Shown: positions 16,484 to 24,575 of the stretch, piece after piece | How positions within the stretch are numbered: the first letter of the stretch is position 1 | Layout of the letters: every line of letters begins with the position of its first letter | Source of the DNA: DP-36 sp036004365 | GTDB lineage: Bacteria; Desulfobacterota; Binatia; UBA9968 | Direction: 5' to 3' | NCBI GenBank assembly: GCA_036004365.1 | Contig: DASYRN010000195.1 | Span: 12,404-76,403, forward strand | Length of the DNA: 64,000 bases | Translations under genes and position numbers: made by a program | The notes under the pieces: generated by a model | Seen by the model: only the letters and a program-made list of their open reading frames with translations | The model's database searches: none | What the model was told of the DNA's origin: nothing

Positions 16484-18673
16484 ATGAAGCGCGCTTTCAA
16501 CCAAGGACGGAGAAACTTTCTTAAGACGAGCGCCGCAGCGGGCGGTGGTCTGATTCTCAGCTTTTATCTTCCGGGCGGGGCGCGCCGGGCCGAAGCCTCC
16601 CCCGGTGGGACGAAGCTTAATTCCTTCCTCAAGATCGGCACCGATGGTAAGGCCACTTTCTTTTGCGGGCAGGCTGAGATGGGTCAGGGCGCGCACAACG
16701 CCCTCGCCATGATGCTTGCCGAAGAGCTCGAGGTTGAGTTCAAGGACGTGCGAATCGAGCAGGGCGGTGTCGACCCCGCGTTCGGCAATCCGCGTTATAG
16801 CGGCTTCAAGGCGATGGGGGGATTCCAGGGTACCGGCGGGAGCTCTAGCGTGCGTAATTTCGGCATACCGGTGCGGCGCGCTGGCGCGGCCGCACGCACC
16901 ATGCTAACAGCCGTCGCCGCTGAGAGAATGAAGGTGAGCCAGCTCGAGTGTGTCGCCGAGAGAGGCTGGGTGATCCACACGCCGAGCGGCAAGAAAGTGT
17001 CGTACGGGGCGCTCGCTTCCGAGGCGGCGAAGATTGCGCCGCCGGCTGATCCGATCTTCAAGAAGCCTTCCGAGTTCAAGATCATCGGCAAGACGACCAA
17101 ACGCCACGACATCCCGCTCAAGGTCAACGGCAAAGCGATCTACGGCATCGACGTCAAGCGTCCCGGTCTGCTCACTGCAGTTGTGGCCCGCTCGCCGGTC
17201 TTGGGCGGCAAGGTGAAGAGCTTCAACGCCGATAAAACCATGAAAGTCAAGGGTGTAAAGAAGGTCGTTCAGGTCAGTACGGGCGTCGCGGTAGTCGCCG
17301 ACAGTTTTTGGGCGGCGAAGAAGGGGCGCGATTCGTTGGAAATCACCTGGGACGAGGGGCCGATGTCGAAGATGAGCTCGCCGGAAATCTACAAATCTTG
17401 GGCTGAGATGGCCAAAGGGAGCACCGCCGCCGAGCGGCTTAAGGTGGGCGATGTTGACAAGGCGCTCGCCAGCGAGGCAAAGCGCGTCGAGTCAGTGTAC
17501 GAGGTGCCATTTCTCGCCCACGCCTGCATGGAGCCGATGAACGCAACCGCGCACTTCAAGGGCGATTCGGTCGAGATCTGGGCGCCTACGCAGGCGCAAT
17601 CGTGGAACCGCCACTGGGTCTCCCAACTCACCAGCCTTAAGCCCGAAGCGATCACGATCCATACGACCTACCTTGGCGGCGGCTTCGGCCGAAGGCTCGA
17701 GAGCGACTACGCCGTGGAGGCGGCGGATGTCTCGCGCGCTGCCGGCAACGTGCCGGTCAAGGTTGTCTGGACGCGTGAAGATGACATGCAACACTCTCAG
17801 TACCGGCCGGCATCGCACAACGTGCTCTCCGCAGCCCTTGACGCCAATGGAATGCCGACTGCGTGGCGCCACCGCATTGTCGGCGCCTCGATCCTCCAGT
17901 ACTTTAAAACCTTCGGCCATCTCCTGCGCAAGGACGGGCTCGATCCCACCTCTGTGCAGGGCGCGGCCGACTATTTCCCCTACGATATTCCCAATGTCTA
18001 CGTGGATTACGTGAACAACAACCCAGGGGTTCCAGCGGGATTTTGGCGCTCGGTCGGCAACTCGCAGAACGGCTTCATCATGGAAAGCTTCATCGACGAG
18101 CTCGCCCATGCCGCCGGTAAGGATCCCTATCAGTATCGCCACCAGCTCATGGGCAAGCCGCACGCGGCGAGATTGCGCGCGGTCCTCGATCTGGCGGCCG
18201 AGAAGGTGGGCTGGGGCAAGCCGCTGGCGCCGGGGATCCACCGCGGCATCGCCGCGCACTTTGCCTACGGCGGATACTGTGCTCAGGTAGCGGAAGTCTC
18301 CGTTGCGAAAGACGGAGCGGTAAGAGTGCATCGCGTCGTGGCAGCGATTGATTCGGGATGGGTCGTGAATCCCGATACGATAGTGGCGCAGATCGAGAGC
18401 GGCATCGTCTACGGACTAACCGCCGCGCTCTATAACGAGATCACGATCAAAAACGGCCGCGTCGAGCAGTCGAACTTCAACGACTACCCGGTGCTGCGCA
18501 TGGGGGAGATGCCCAAAGTCGAAGTCCACACCTTGCAGGGGCAGGGCGATCAGGGTGGCATTGGCGAGCCGGGCACGCCGCCGATCGCTCCAGCCGTTTG
18601 CAATGCTATCTTCGCGGCCACCGGCAAGAGGATCTATAAACTTCCGATTAAAAGCGAGTCGCTGCGCGCCTGA
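16484..18673 (+). CDS. Tat-exported molybdopterin-binding large subunit (IorB/aldehyde-oxidase-like)
   Basis: The 729-residue protein starts with a twin-arginine signal ('GRRNFLKTSAAAGGG'), so the enzyme works in the periplasm and carries its Fe-S partner across. Molybdopterin-contacting stretches are present: 'GQAEMGQGAHNALAM', 'GGGFGRRLESDYAVEA', and near the end 'QGDQGGIGEPGTPP' with the expected active-site glutamate. IorB-like enzymes hydroxylate N-heterocycles or oxidise aldehydes using water and hand electrons to cytochromes. The substrate is not predictable. No moco-insertion chaperone (XdhC type) is nearby. A strong terminator follows. Confidence 0.92.
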   Translation: MKRAFNQGRRNFLKTSAAAGGGLILSFYLPGGARRAEASPGGTKLNSFLKIGTDGKATFFCGQAEMGQGAHNALAMMLAEELEVEFKDVRIEQGGVDPAFGNPRYSGFKAMGGFQGTGGSSSVRNFGIPVRRAGAAARTMLTAVAAERMKVSQLECVAERGWVIHTPSGKKVSYGALASEAAKIAPPADPIFKKPSEFKIIGKTTKRHDIPLKVNGKAIYGIDVKRPGLLTAVVARSPVLGGKVKSFNADKTMKVKGVKKVVQVSTGVAVVADSFWAAKKGRDSLEITWDEGPMSKMSSPEIYKSWAEMAKGSTAAERLKVGDVDKALASEAKRVESVYEVPFLAHACMEPMNATAHFKGDSVEIWAPTQAQSWNRHWVSQLTSLKPEAITIHTTYLGGGFGRRLESDYAVEAADVSRAAGNVPVKVVWTREDDMQHSQYRPASHNVLSAALDANGMPTAWRHRIVGASILQYFKTFGHLLRKDGLDPTSVQGAADYFPYDIPNVYVDYVNNNPGVPAGFWRSVGNSQNGFIMESFIDELAHAAGKDPYQYRHQLMGKPHAARLRAVLDLAAEKVGWGKPLAPGIHRGIAAHFAYGGYCAQVAEVSVAKDGAVRVHRVVAAIDSGWVVNPDTIVAQIESGIVYGLTAALYNEITIKNGRVEQSNFNDYPVLRMGEMPKVEVHTLQGQGDQGGIGEPGTPPIAPAVCNAIFAATGKRIYKLPIKSESLRA

Positions 18674-18746
18674 GAGGCAAAGAGATCGGAGACTCGAACC
18701 AGACGAGACTGACAGAGGCTCGTAGGAGAGTCGGTTCTGATTTAAA

Positions 18747-18780
18747 AAAGGCCCGGTTTTGAGACCGGGCTTTTTGTTTT
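18747..18780 (+). terminator. Rho-independent terminator of the molybdenum-hydroxylase operon
   Basis: Stem GCCCGGT (18751-18757) pairs with ACCGGGC (18764-18770), followed by TTTTTGTTTT; an A run precedes the stem, so it can also act weakly on the other strand. Confidence 0.85.
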
Positions 18781-18786
18781 TGATTA

Positions 18787-18815
18787 TTGCTGGCGGGAAT
18801 GATTGAGGCTATATT
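18787..18815 (+). promoter_or_regulatory. Promoter-like block (TTGCTG-N17-TATATT) shared with 24507
   Basis: TTGCTG 18787-18792 and TATATT 18810-18815, 17 nt apart. The stretch CGGGAATGATTGARGCTATA is repeated, with one difference, upstream of the luciferase-like gene at 24576. Here the next gene starts 200 nt downstream. Confidence 0.4.
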
Positions 18816-19015
18816 CCAACCACTCTGGAAGAGAACGGATTCCCAGCCTCTACGCGAGCTATGGAGTGAAATAGCCCGAACTCGACCTGATCTACCGACT
18901 TGAGTTTAAACAGGGCATTAGAAACCTCCCCGTTTTTACCTCGCATGATCGACTTGCCATCACCTGTCGGCGCTGGTTCCGGTCCCGGCGCCTGCTAAAG
19001 TGGGGTTCTATTTTC

Positions 19016-19738
19016 ATGGAAGCGGTTAAAGCTACCCTCTGGATCTATCAGATAGCCTTTTCTCGCTCCATCAAGCTTGTTGCGGCAAATCCCGGAATCA
19101 TATTGGCGCCGCTCGCTTACAGCGTGGTGGTATCTCTTGCTGCGATATTATTTTCACCCTTATGGTTTGTCGGCGGACTGGTCGTAACGGCGGTGACCGC
19201 GGCCTGCATGAGTTCAGGGCTTCACCTTATTGAAAATGTCGTCCGAATCGGGAAGGTTGATCTAAACGATTTCATCAAGGGCTTTTCCGTTTATTTGTGG
19301 GAGATTCTCGGTATTGCTTTCATCCTGTGGATTCCCATGACTTTGCTCTCGCGTGTCTCCTACTCCGCGCCTGAAGGCCCGATGGTTCTCCTAATTGTTC
19401 AGCTCCTGCTCTACGTGATTCTCAACGCTGTTCCAGAGCTGATCTACCAAAGCCGCGTCTCGGGACTGGCGTTGTTGTCTGCAAGCTATCACTTTATCGT
19501 CGAAAATTGGATTGAGTGGTTCCTCCCCAATGTGCTGATCACGGTGGCGGCCTTCATGCTGCTGGGTCCGTTGAGGAGCGTGGCGGTGCACCTGCCTTTC
19601 TTTCTGCAGTTCTTTTTCGTCGCCTCCGCTTTCGGTCTCTTTCTCACTTTTTTGATGATCTTCCGTGGCATTCTCTTTTCCGAACTCAATGGCACAACGC
19701 GCCGAAGCCGGGTTTTCCGCTATAAGACACAAGGATAA
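19016..19738 (+). CDS. Polytopic membrane protein of unknown function
   Basis: The 240-residue protein has about six transmembrane helices ('IILAPLAYSVVVSLAAILF', 'LWEILGIAFILWIPMTLL', 'MVLLIVQLLLYVILNAV', 'FFLQFFFVASAFGLFLTFL'). It has no signal peptide, cofactor ligand pattern or transporter signature that I recognise. It lies 20-80 bp upstream of the cytochrome c and sulfite-oxidase-like genes on the same strand, so it may belong to that unit, for instance as a membrane anchor or quinone-side partner, but nothing in the sequence shows this. Confidence 0.7.
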   Translation: MEAVKATLWIYQIAFSRSIKLVAANPGIILAPLAYSVVVSLAAILFSPLWFVGGLVVTAVTAACMSSGLHLIENVVRIGKVDLNDFIKGFSVYLWEILGIAFILWIPMTLLSRVSYSAPEGPMVLLIVQLLLYVILNAVPELIYQSRVSGLALLSASYHFIVENWIEWFLPNVLITVAAFMLLGPLRSVAVHLPFFLQFFFVASAFGLFLTFLMIFRGILFSELNGTTRRSRVFRYKTQG

Positions 19739-19758
19739 AGGCCTCCCGATACCGTACC

Positions 19759-20154
19759 TTGACAAGGTGGAGGAAGTGGACTACCGCTATTGAACAGCTG
19801 AAATTGACCCATCGTTTTCTTCTGATCGGCTTTCTTTCCATAGGAGGCCTTTCCGCTTGGCAGTCTTGGGGTGCCGAAAATCCGGCTTCGTTGTTCAACG
19901 ATGTCTGCTCGGTTTGCCATGGCATTGACGGCAAAGGAGACGGTCCGAGCGCGGCGGGGCTGCATCCAAAACCGGCTGACTTTACAGACTGCAAGGCTGT
20001 GGCCCCCGACTCCGATCAGACAGTATTCAAGATCATCAAGGAAGGCGGGCAGAGCGTGGGACGCTCCACTGTCATGCCGTCATGGAAAGACTCTCTAAGT
20101 GACGATCAAATCCGGTCGCTGGTGAAATACGTCCGGGATTTCTGCAAGAAGTAG
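19759..20154 (+). CDS. Exported mono-heme cytochrome c
   Basis: The 131-residue frame starts at TTG 19759; later starts are possible. An N-terminal hydrophobic stretch ('FLLIGFLSIGGLSAW') acts as signal peptide or anchor. The heme site is CSVCH ('FNDVCSVCHGIDGKGDGPS') and the Met ligand is in 'STVMPSWKDSL'. It starts 20 bp after the membrane protein and ends 27 bp before the sulfite-oxidase-like gene. In sulfite:cytochrome c oxidoreductases (SorAB) a small cytochrome encoded next to the molybdenum subunit is the electron acceptor, and the same role is likely here. Confidence 0.88.
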   Translation: MTRWRKWTTAIEQLKLTHRFLLIGFLSIGGLSAWQSWGAENPASLFNDVCSVCHGIDGKGDGPSAAGLHPKPADFTDCKAVAPDSDQTVFKIIKEGGQSVGRSTVMPSWKDSLSDDQIRSLVKYVRDFCKK

Positions 20155-20181
20155 GGCTTATGGCCAGCAAAGGAGGTGCTT

Positions 20182-21408
20182 ATGAGTCATGAAAGACTGC
20201 TGCCCGAAGACGATTATCTGATCACGCGGGCCGATGAATATCTCTGGTCGGAGTCCGAAAGGCTCGGTCTATCCCGGCGTAGCTTCCTCAAATTATTGGC
20301 CGCAGGCGGCTTAGCCGGCGCGATGCTGCCGCGCTCCGCACGCGGGGCGACCGTACAACCCGTCCTGAAGCCCACGCCTCCCGAGCTTTTCAACGATTTC
20401 GGCAGCAACAAGGAGATGCGCTGGGAGGCGATGTATGGGAGGGGCTATCTCGTTCCGAATGAATTGTTTTTCGTACGCAATCACACCCGCACGCCGACCA
20501 TTGACGTGAGCAACTGGCGTCTTAAGATCGAGGGCTCCGGAGTCAACCGTAGTCTGGAACTTACCTATGATGATCTTCTTGCCATGCCCGCCGTCTCATT
20601 CGTCCGCTACGTCGAATGTGCGGGTAATGGCCGAAGTTTCTTCGAGACGGCGCACGGCAAAAAGGCGCAAGGGACGCAGTGGAAGCTCGGCGCCATTGGG
20701 GTGGCGGAGTGGACCGGCGTTCCTTTGAGAGAGCTATTGGAGCGCGCAGGCGTCAAGAAAACGGCGCGCGACGTGATGCCCGAGGGTCTGGACGATCTCA
20801 AGGTGAGGCGTCCCATATCGCTCGGCAAGGCTATGGAAGAAGACACGTTGCTCGTTTACGCGATGAACGGCCAGCCTCTGCCGGCTGACCACGGTTATCC
20901 GGCGCGTGTGCTCATTCCCGGCTGGATCGGCGTCGCAAATATCAAGTGGGTAGGGCGCATCCAGGTGTCGGAAGAACCGCTTTTCTCACAGTGGAATACC
21001 GAAACCTACGTGCTGATCGGCTCGGACTACAAACCCAGCCCGCCGGCCAAAGGTCCGATTCTCTCGCTTCAGTCGGTGAAGAGCGCATTGGAACTTCCCT
21101 GGGGCGGCGAAATCGGCGCCGGCCGCAGATTGCTTCGCGGCCGCGCCTGGTCGGCGCAGGGAAAGATCGAGAGGGTAGAATACAGCCTCGATCAGGGAAA
21201 GAACTGGCAAAGGGCAAGGCTCAGGGAGCCAAATATTGCTAAGGCGTGGGTTCGCTGGGACGCCGATTGGAACGTAGGGCCCGGAAAACAGCTGATCCGG
21301 CTCCGCGCTACCGATGAGCGGGGTAACACTCAGCCGGAGCATGTGGTTTTTAACGAGCAGGGATACCTGTACAATGCATCGGTGGATCATCCGATCACGG
21401 TGAAGTGA
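20182..21408 (+). CDS. Tat-exported sulfite-oxidase-family molybdenum enzyme
   Basis: ATG 20182 follows AGGAGGT; GTG 20176 lies inside that site and is rejected. The 408-residue protein has a twin-arginine signal set 30 residues in ('LSRRSFLKLLAAGGLAGAM'). The sulfite-oxidase fold shows 'FVRNHTRTPTIDVSNWRLKI', the Mo-binding cysteine C146 in 'YVECAGNGRSFF', and a C-terminal Mo-cofactor dimerisation domain ('RGRAWSAQGKIERVEYSLD'). There is no heme domain in the chain, so the upstream cytochrome c probably takes the electrons. Sulfite is the expected substrate for SorA-like members; other family members act as reductases. Confidence 0.9.
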   Translation: MSHERLLPEDDYLITRADEYLWSESERLGLSRRSFLKLLAAGGLAGAMLPRSARGATVQPVLKPTPPELFNDFGSNKEMRWEAMYGRGYLVPNELFFVRNHTRTPTIDVSNWRLKIEGSGVNRSLELTYDDLLAMPAVSFVRYVECAGNGRSFFETAHGKKAQGTQWKLGAIGVAEWTGVPLRELLERAGVKKTARDVMPEGLDDLKVRRPISLGKAMEEDTLLVYAMNGQPLPADHGYPARVLIPGWIGVANIKWVGRIQVSEEPLFSQWNTETYVLIGSDYKPSPPAKGPILSLQSVKSALELPWGGEIGAGRRLLRGRAWSAQGKIERVEYSLDQGKNWQRARLREPNIAKAWVRWDADWNVGPGKQLIRLRATDERGNTQPEHVVFNEQGYLYNASVDHPITVK

Positions 21409-21588
21409 GAGATCCAACTAAAGGGCAACGGTGCCGGTGAATTAAGATTTCTTGGATTGTTGGGCGAAGCGGGCTGGGTTTCAATTTCTTCAGAAGGCCT
21501 GGGTCGTTATGACTCTGTTGTTGTGATGTTGCCTGGCGACAAAAGTCGAAAGGCTGTAAACTAATGAGAATTTGTGACGAGGGAACGG

Positions 21589-22584
21589 ATGCTGAACCGA
21601 TTGGACGATTTCGTTGAAGAGCGCCGCATCTCCCAACACTATCGGAACGACAAGAGAGGACACAGCCTGCGATTGAAAAGGAGGGAACTAAGTCCGCCGC
21701 GTCGTATGACGGGAAGGGAGCGGCGCTGGCTCGATCCAAACAAAGGGTTTCTCAAATTGCTCGAGCGCCGCATAGACCTGGTCATGTCGCGCTTTGTCTA
21801 TCCTCATCTCTTTGGCCTTTGGAATCCCTACAGCTGGCTGCTTGTTAGACGCTTTTCCCTGGCAGAGATCTCAGTCTCACCTACAGGCTGGCCGGGCGGT
21901 GTACCTCCGCTCAAGGTTCTTCTGATCTCGGACATACATACCGGCACCTTTCTCAAGCCTGAAGTTTTATCGGAGATCATAGACTGCTTGATGGAGCTAG
22001 AACCCGACCTTGTGGCGGTTGCGGGTGACATCGTGACGGGCCAGCCGAGTGATCTCGACGGTTTTCTATCTCTCTTGGCTCCGCTTTCGCACGCTTCCCT
22101 GGGTGCTTGGTACTGCTACGGGAACCATGACTACTTTGGCGGCGATCCTGAAGATATCCGCAAGGCTCTTAGCTCGATAGGAATCTCCACGCTCAAAAAC
22201 GAGTCCGTGAGCTTGGCACATGGTAACGGCAACTTTGTTCTGGGCGGAATCGACGACCGGATTCTTGGCGAACCGGATTGGGATCGTTTGCTCTCGAAGC
22301 ACGGTCCCCCTCATCTCCTTCTCGCCCATAACCCGGATTTCTTTTACGAGGCAGAGGCGCGCGGCGTGCCGCTTACACTCTCAGGTCACACTCACGGCGG
22401 CCAAATCCGCCTTACGAATGGGCCGCCCATTATCCGCCAAAGCCGGTTTTGTCTCGACGAGGGAGCTTATGCGTTCTGCTCTTCGCTCCTCATCGTGTCG
22501 CGCGGGTTGGGGAGTGTGGGTCTGCCCTTCCGCTACGGAGCGGACCCTGAGGCAATCCTGATCGAGATCCTTCCGCCGAGATGA
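21589..22584 (+). CDS. Calcineurin-like metallophosphoesterase (YkuE/YaeI-like)
   Basis: ATG 21589 is preferred (GAGGGA just upstream); GTG 21574 is an alternative. The 331-residue protein has all metal-binding motifs of the family in order: 'LISDIHTG', 'VAGDIVTG', 'CYGNHDYFGG' and 'LSGHTHGGQIRL'. Relatives hydrolyse UDP-diacylglucosamine or phosphodiesters at the membrane face. The first about 80 residues are basic and have no clear anchor. It stands alone between the sulfite-oxidase gene and the convergent amidohydrolase. Confidence 0.92.
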   Translation: MLNRLDDFVEERRISQHYRNDKRGHSLRLKRRELSPPRRMTGRERRWLDPNKGFLKLLERRIDLVMSRFVYPHLFGLWNPYSWLLVRRFSLAEISVSPTGWPGGVPPLKVLLISDIHTGTFLKPEVLSEIIDCLMELEPDLVAVAGDIVTGQPSDLDGFLSLLAPLSHASLGAWYCYGNHDYFGGDPEDIRKALSSIGISTLKNESVSLAHGNGNFVLGGIDDRILGEPDWDRLLSKHGPPHLLLAHNPDFFYEAEARGVPLTLSGHTHGGQIRLTNGPPIIRQSRFCLDEGAYAFCSSLLIVSRGLGSVGLPFRYGADPEAILIEILPPR

Positions 22585-22603
22585 TCATGGCTGAACTGCG
22601 CGC

Positions 22604-23614
22604 TTAGTTCAGCTTCAAACCGACGACTTTAGCGGGATTAAGCGTGCAAACGGTATAAAGTTCCTCCTGGGTGAGGCCGAACGCCTCCATATAGCCCCGG
22701 ACCAATCGCATCGCCTCAACGGAATCAGGAAACAAAGGCTCGCCTGCGTCGCTCGACAACGTGAAATGTTCGGGCCCGATTTTACGGATCGCGTCGTACA
22801 TGAGCTGCGGGTCGACGCCGAGGAGCGGAGAGAGTTCATCATAGGTGAAGTTAAAGAGGATGCCGATCTTGGAAAGCTCTTTCATTTGGTCCACCGAAAG
22901 GTCGATGAAGGGACTAAAGGGGTGATCGATCACGGCGCGCTTAAGCCCTACTCTGGCTATTTCCTCGGCGAGCTTGTAGATCTCCTCGTGGGTCGCGTGG
23001 CCGAAAAAGAGAGCCGCGCCTTTATCCGCGCAGATGCGGACGATCTCGCGCACCTCTTTTGTAAGCTCGCCATTTTCATCAAGGTTGTAGTGTCCGATTC
23101 TAAGCGCTCTTTCCCAAGGCAGTGGTCCGACCCAGCCAGATGCGTTGCCGTCTTCGGCGAATCGGCGATAGGTTCCCACGGTCTTTAACGTGTTGGCATG
23201 CGTGAAGACGGGAAGCCAGACAGCTATGACGCCCGACTCAATCACCTCGTGCACCACCTTGGCCGAGACCGGTGCCATTTGTCTGCCACAGACGTATCCG
23301 GCCCAACAGATGACAGGATCGAGTCGCTCCTGGTCGGCCCAGCGATTTACCTCCTCCTGTACCGTGCGGACTGACTCAGCGGGATCGTCGCCGAAGATGC
23401 TTTTGAACAGCAGACCTTTCATCTCTGCCTGTGAGGCTCGCTTGGCAAGGTCTAAGGGGTTCTGCTGGCCCTCATGCGCGTGGCAGTGGATGTCGATCGC
23501 ATCCTTCACTTTGATGTGCGGCGGGCGGATCTCTCCCGGACGATACTGCGTGCGCGCCGCATAAGAGGTGACGCAGCGCTCTCGGGTGGGTGTGGAGACG
23601 ATGTTTTCGCGCAT
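22604..23614 (-). CDS. DUF6282-type amidohydrolase-fold protein
   Basis: The start is ATG 23614, preceded by AGGAGG (23621-23626 on the plus strand); an in-frame longer version to 23698 lacks such a site. The 336-residue protein has the metal-dependent hydrolase opening 'DAIDIHCHAHEGQQNPLDLA', a lysine-containing strand 'MKGLLFKSIFG', later 'AALFFGHATHEEI', 'RAVIDHPFSPF' and the closing Asp in 'FTLSSDAGEPLFPD'. It is therefore a TIM-barrel amidohydrolase with likely bound metal. The substrate is unknown; members of this family occur beside solute-binding proteins and other catabolic genes. Confidence 0.82.
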   Translation of the reverse strand: MRENIVSTPTRERCVTSYAARTQYRPGEIRPPHIKVKDAIDIHCHAHEGQQNPLDLAKRASQAEMKGLLFKSIFGDDPAESVRTVQEEVNRWADQERLDPVICWAGYVCGRQMAPVSAKVVHEVIESGVIAVWLPVFTHANTLKTVGTYRRFAEDGNASGWVGPLPWERALRIGHYNLDENGELTKEVREIVRICADKGAALFFGHATHEEIYKLAEEIARVGLKRAVIDHPFSPFIDLSVDQMKELSKIGILFNFTYDELSPLLGVDPQLMYDAIRKIGPEHFTLSSDAGEPLFPDSVEAMRLVRGYMEAFGLTQEELYTVCTLNPAKVVGLKLN

Positions 23615-23790
23615 ATTTGTCCTCCTGCAAGCCTCAAGCGGCTCGCCAAGCGGGATGGAGATCATATGATGGTGCACCAAAAGCGTTGACTTTGTCAAAG
23701 CTATTTCTTCTGTTTTTGCCGTTGCCTCGTGGGGATCGTCGTGGCATGGTGCCTTTTAAGCTCGGGCACAGCAGTTGCTAAATTTTGTTT

Positions 23791-24462
23791 ATGCGTTTTC
23801 GCGATCGGACTGAAGCGGGTCAGGCTTTGGCTGCGAAGCTCATGTTCTACGAGGGGCGCGCCGATACGCTCGTGCTCGGTCTCCCGCGAGGTGGGGTGCC
23901 GGTAGCTTTCGAGGTGGCTGCTGCGTTGCATGTGCCGTTGGATGTTTTCGTCGTTCGCAAGCTCGGTGTTCCTGGGCAGGAAGAGCTCGCGATGGGAGCC
24001 ACGGCTAGCGGAAGGGTGCGAGTGCTCAACGAAGAAGTCATCAAGGAGCTTGAGATTACCGACCGAGCCATCGAAGGTGTGGCGGCCAGGGAAGAGCAGG
24101 AACTGGAGCGCCGCGAGCGGCTCTACCGCGGGGAGCGCGCACCCTTGGATGTCAAAGGAAAAACGGTCATCCTGGTCGATGACGGGCTTGCCACAGGTTC
24201 AACCATGCGTGCAGCCGTATTAGCCCTCAAGCGACAAGCACCGGCCCGCATTGTAGCGGCTGCTCCTGTCGCCGCGCCTTCCACCTGCGAAGAGCTCAGG
24301 GAGGAGGTGGATGAGGTCATCTGCGCGGCGACGCCTGAGCCCTTTTACTCCGTAGGGCAATGGTACGAGGATTTTTCTCAAACGAGTGACCGTGAGATCC
24401 AGGACCTTCTCAGCCGCGCAGCCAAGAGCGGGAGACAGGCTGGCGCACGCACCGAGGTCTAA
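23791..24462 (+). CDS. Phosphoribosyltransferase-domain protein
   Basis: About 223 residues with a type I PRTase fold: the PRPP-binding loop is 'VILVDDGLATGSTMRAA', preceded by 'LVLGLPRGGVPVAFEVA' and 'DVFVVRKLGVPGQEELAMGA'. A helical insertion rich in Glu/Arg ('AAREEQELERRERLYRGE') is typical of the stand-alone members often annotated as ComF-like or 'predicted phosphoribosyltransferase'. The base substrate is unknown. ATG 23791 is used; a TTG two codons upstream is possible. It is divergent from the amidohydrolase. Confidence 0.88.
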   Translation: MRFRDRTEAGQALAAKLMFYEGRADTLVLGLPRGGVPVAFEVAAALHVPLDVFVVRKLGVPGQEELAMGATASGRVRVLNEEVIKELEITDRAIEGVAAREEQELERRERLYRGERAPLDVKGKTVILVDDGLATGSTMRAAVLALKRQAPARIVAAAPVAAPSTCEELREEVDEVICAATPEPFYSVGQWYEDFSQTSDREIQDLLSRAAKSGRQAGARTEV

Positions 24463-24506
24463 TTCCATTCCGACTCTGGTTAAACTCTGTCGTTTGATTT
24501 TGACTA

Positions 24507-24536
24507 TTGCCCCCCGGGAATGATTGAAGCTATAGT
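24507..24536 (+). promoter_or_regulatory. Candidate promoter of the luciferase-like gene (TTGCCC-N18-TATAGT)
   Basis: TTGCCC 24507-24512 and TATAGT 24531-24536, 18 nt apart, 40 nt before ATG 24576. The block CGGGAATGATTGARGCTATA is shared with 18787-18815. Confidence 0.45.
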
Positions 24537-24575
24537 TTTGAAACGTCACTCCCTACTTCCCATGCGAGGTTAACG

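Larger units (their letters stand above)
18674..19015. other. Intergenic gap with terminator and a repeated promoter-like block
   Basis: 342 bp without a supported gene. It contains the terminator at 18747-18780 and the promoter-like block at 18787-18815 (both listed separately); the remainder shows nothing recognisable. Confidence 0.6.

Noticed and set aside
16030..18331. Long minus-strand ORFs opposite the molybdenum-hydroxylase genes (for example 17492-18331)
   Set aside because: These are mirror frames of GC-rich coding sequence: arginine-rich, without start signals, and opposite fully supported genes.
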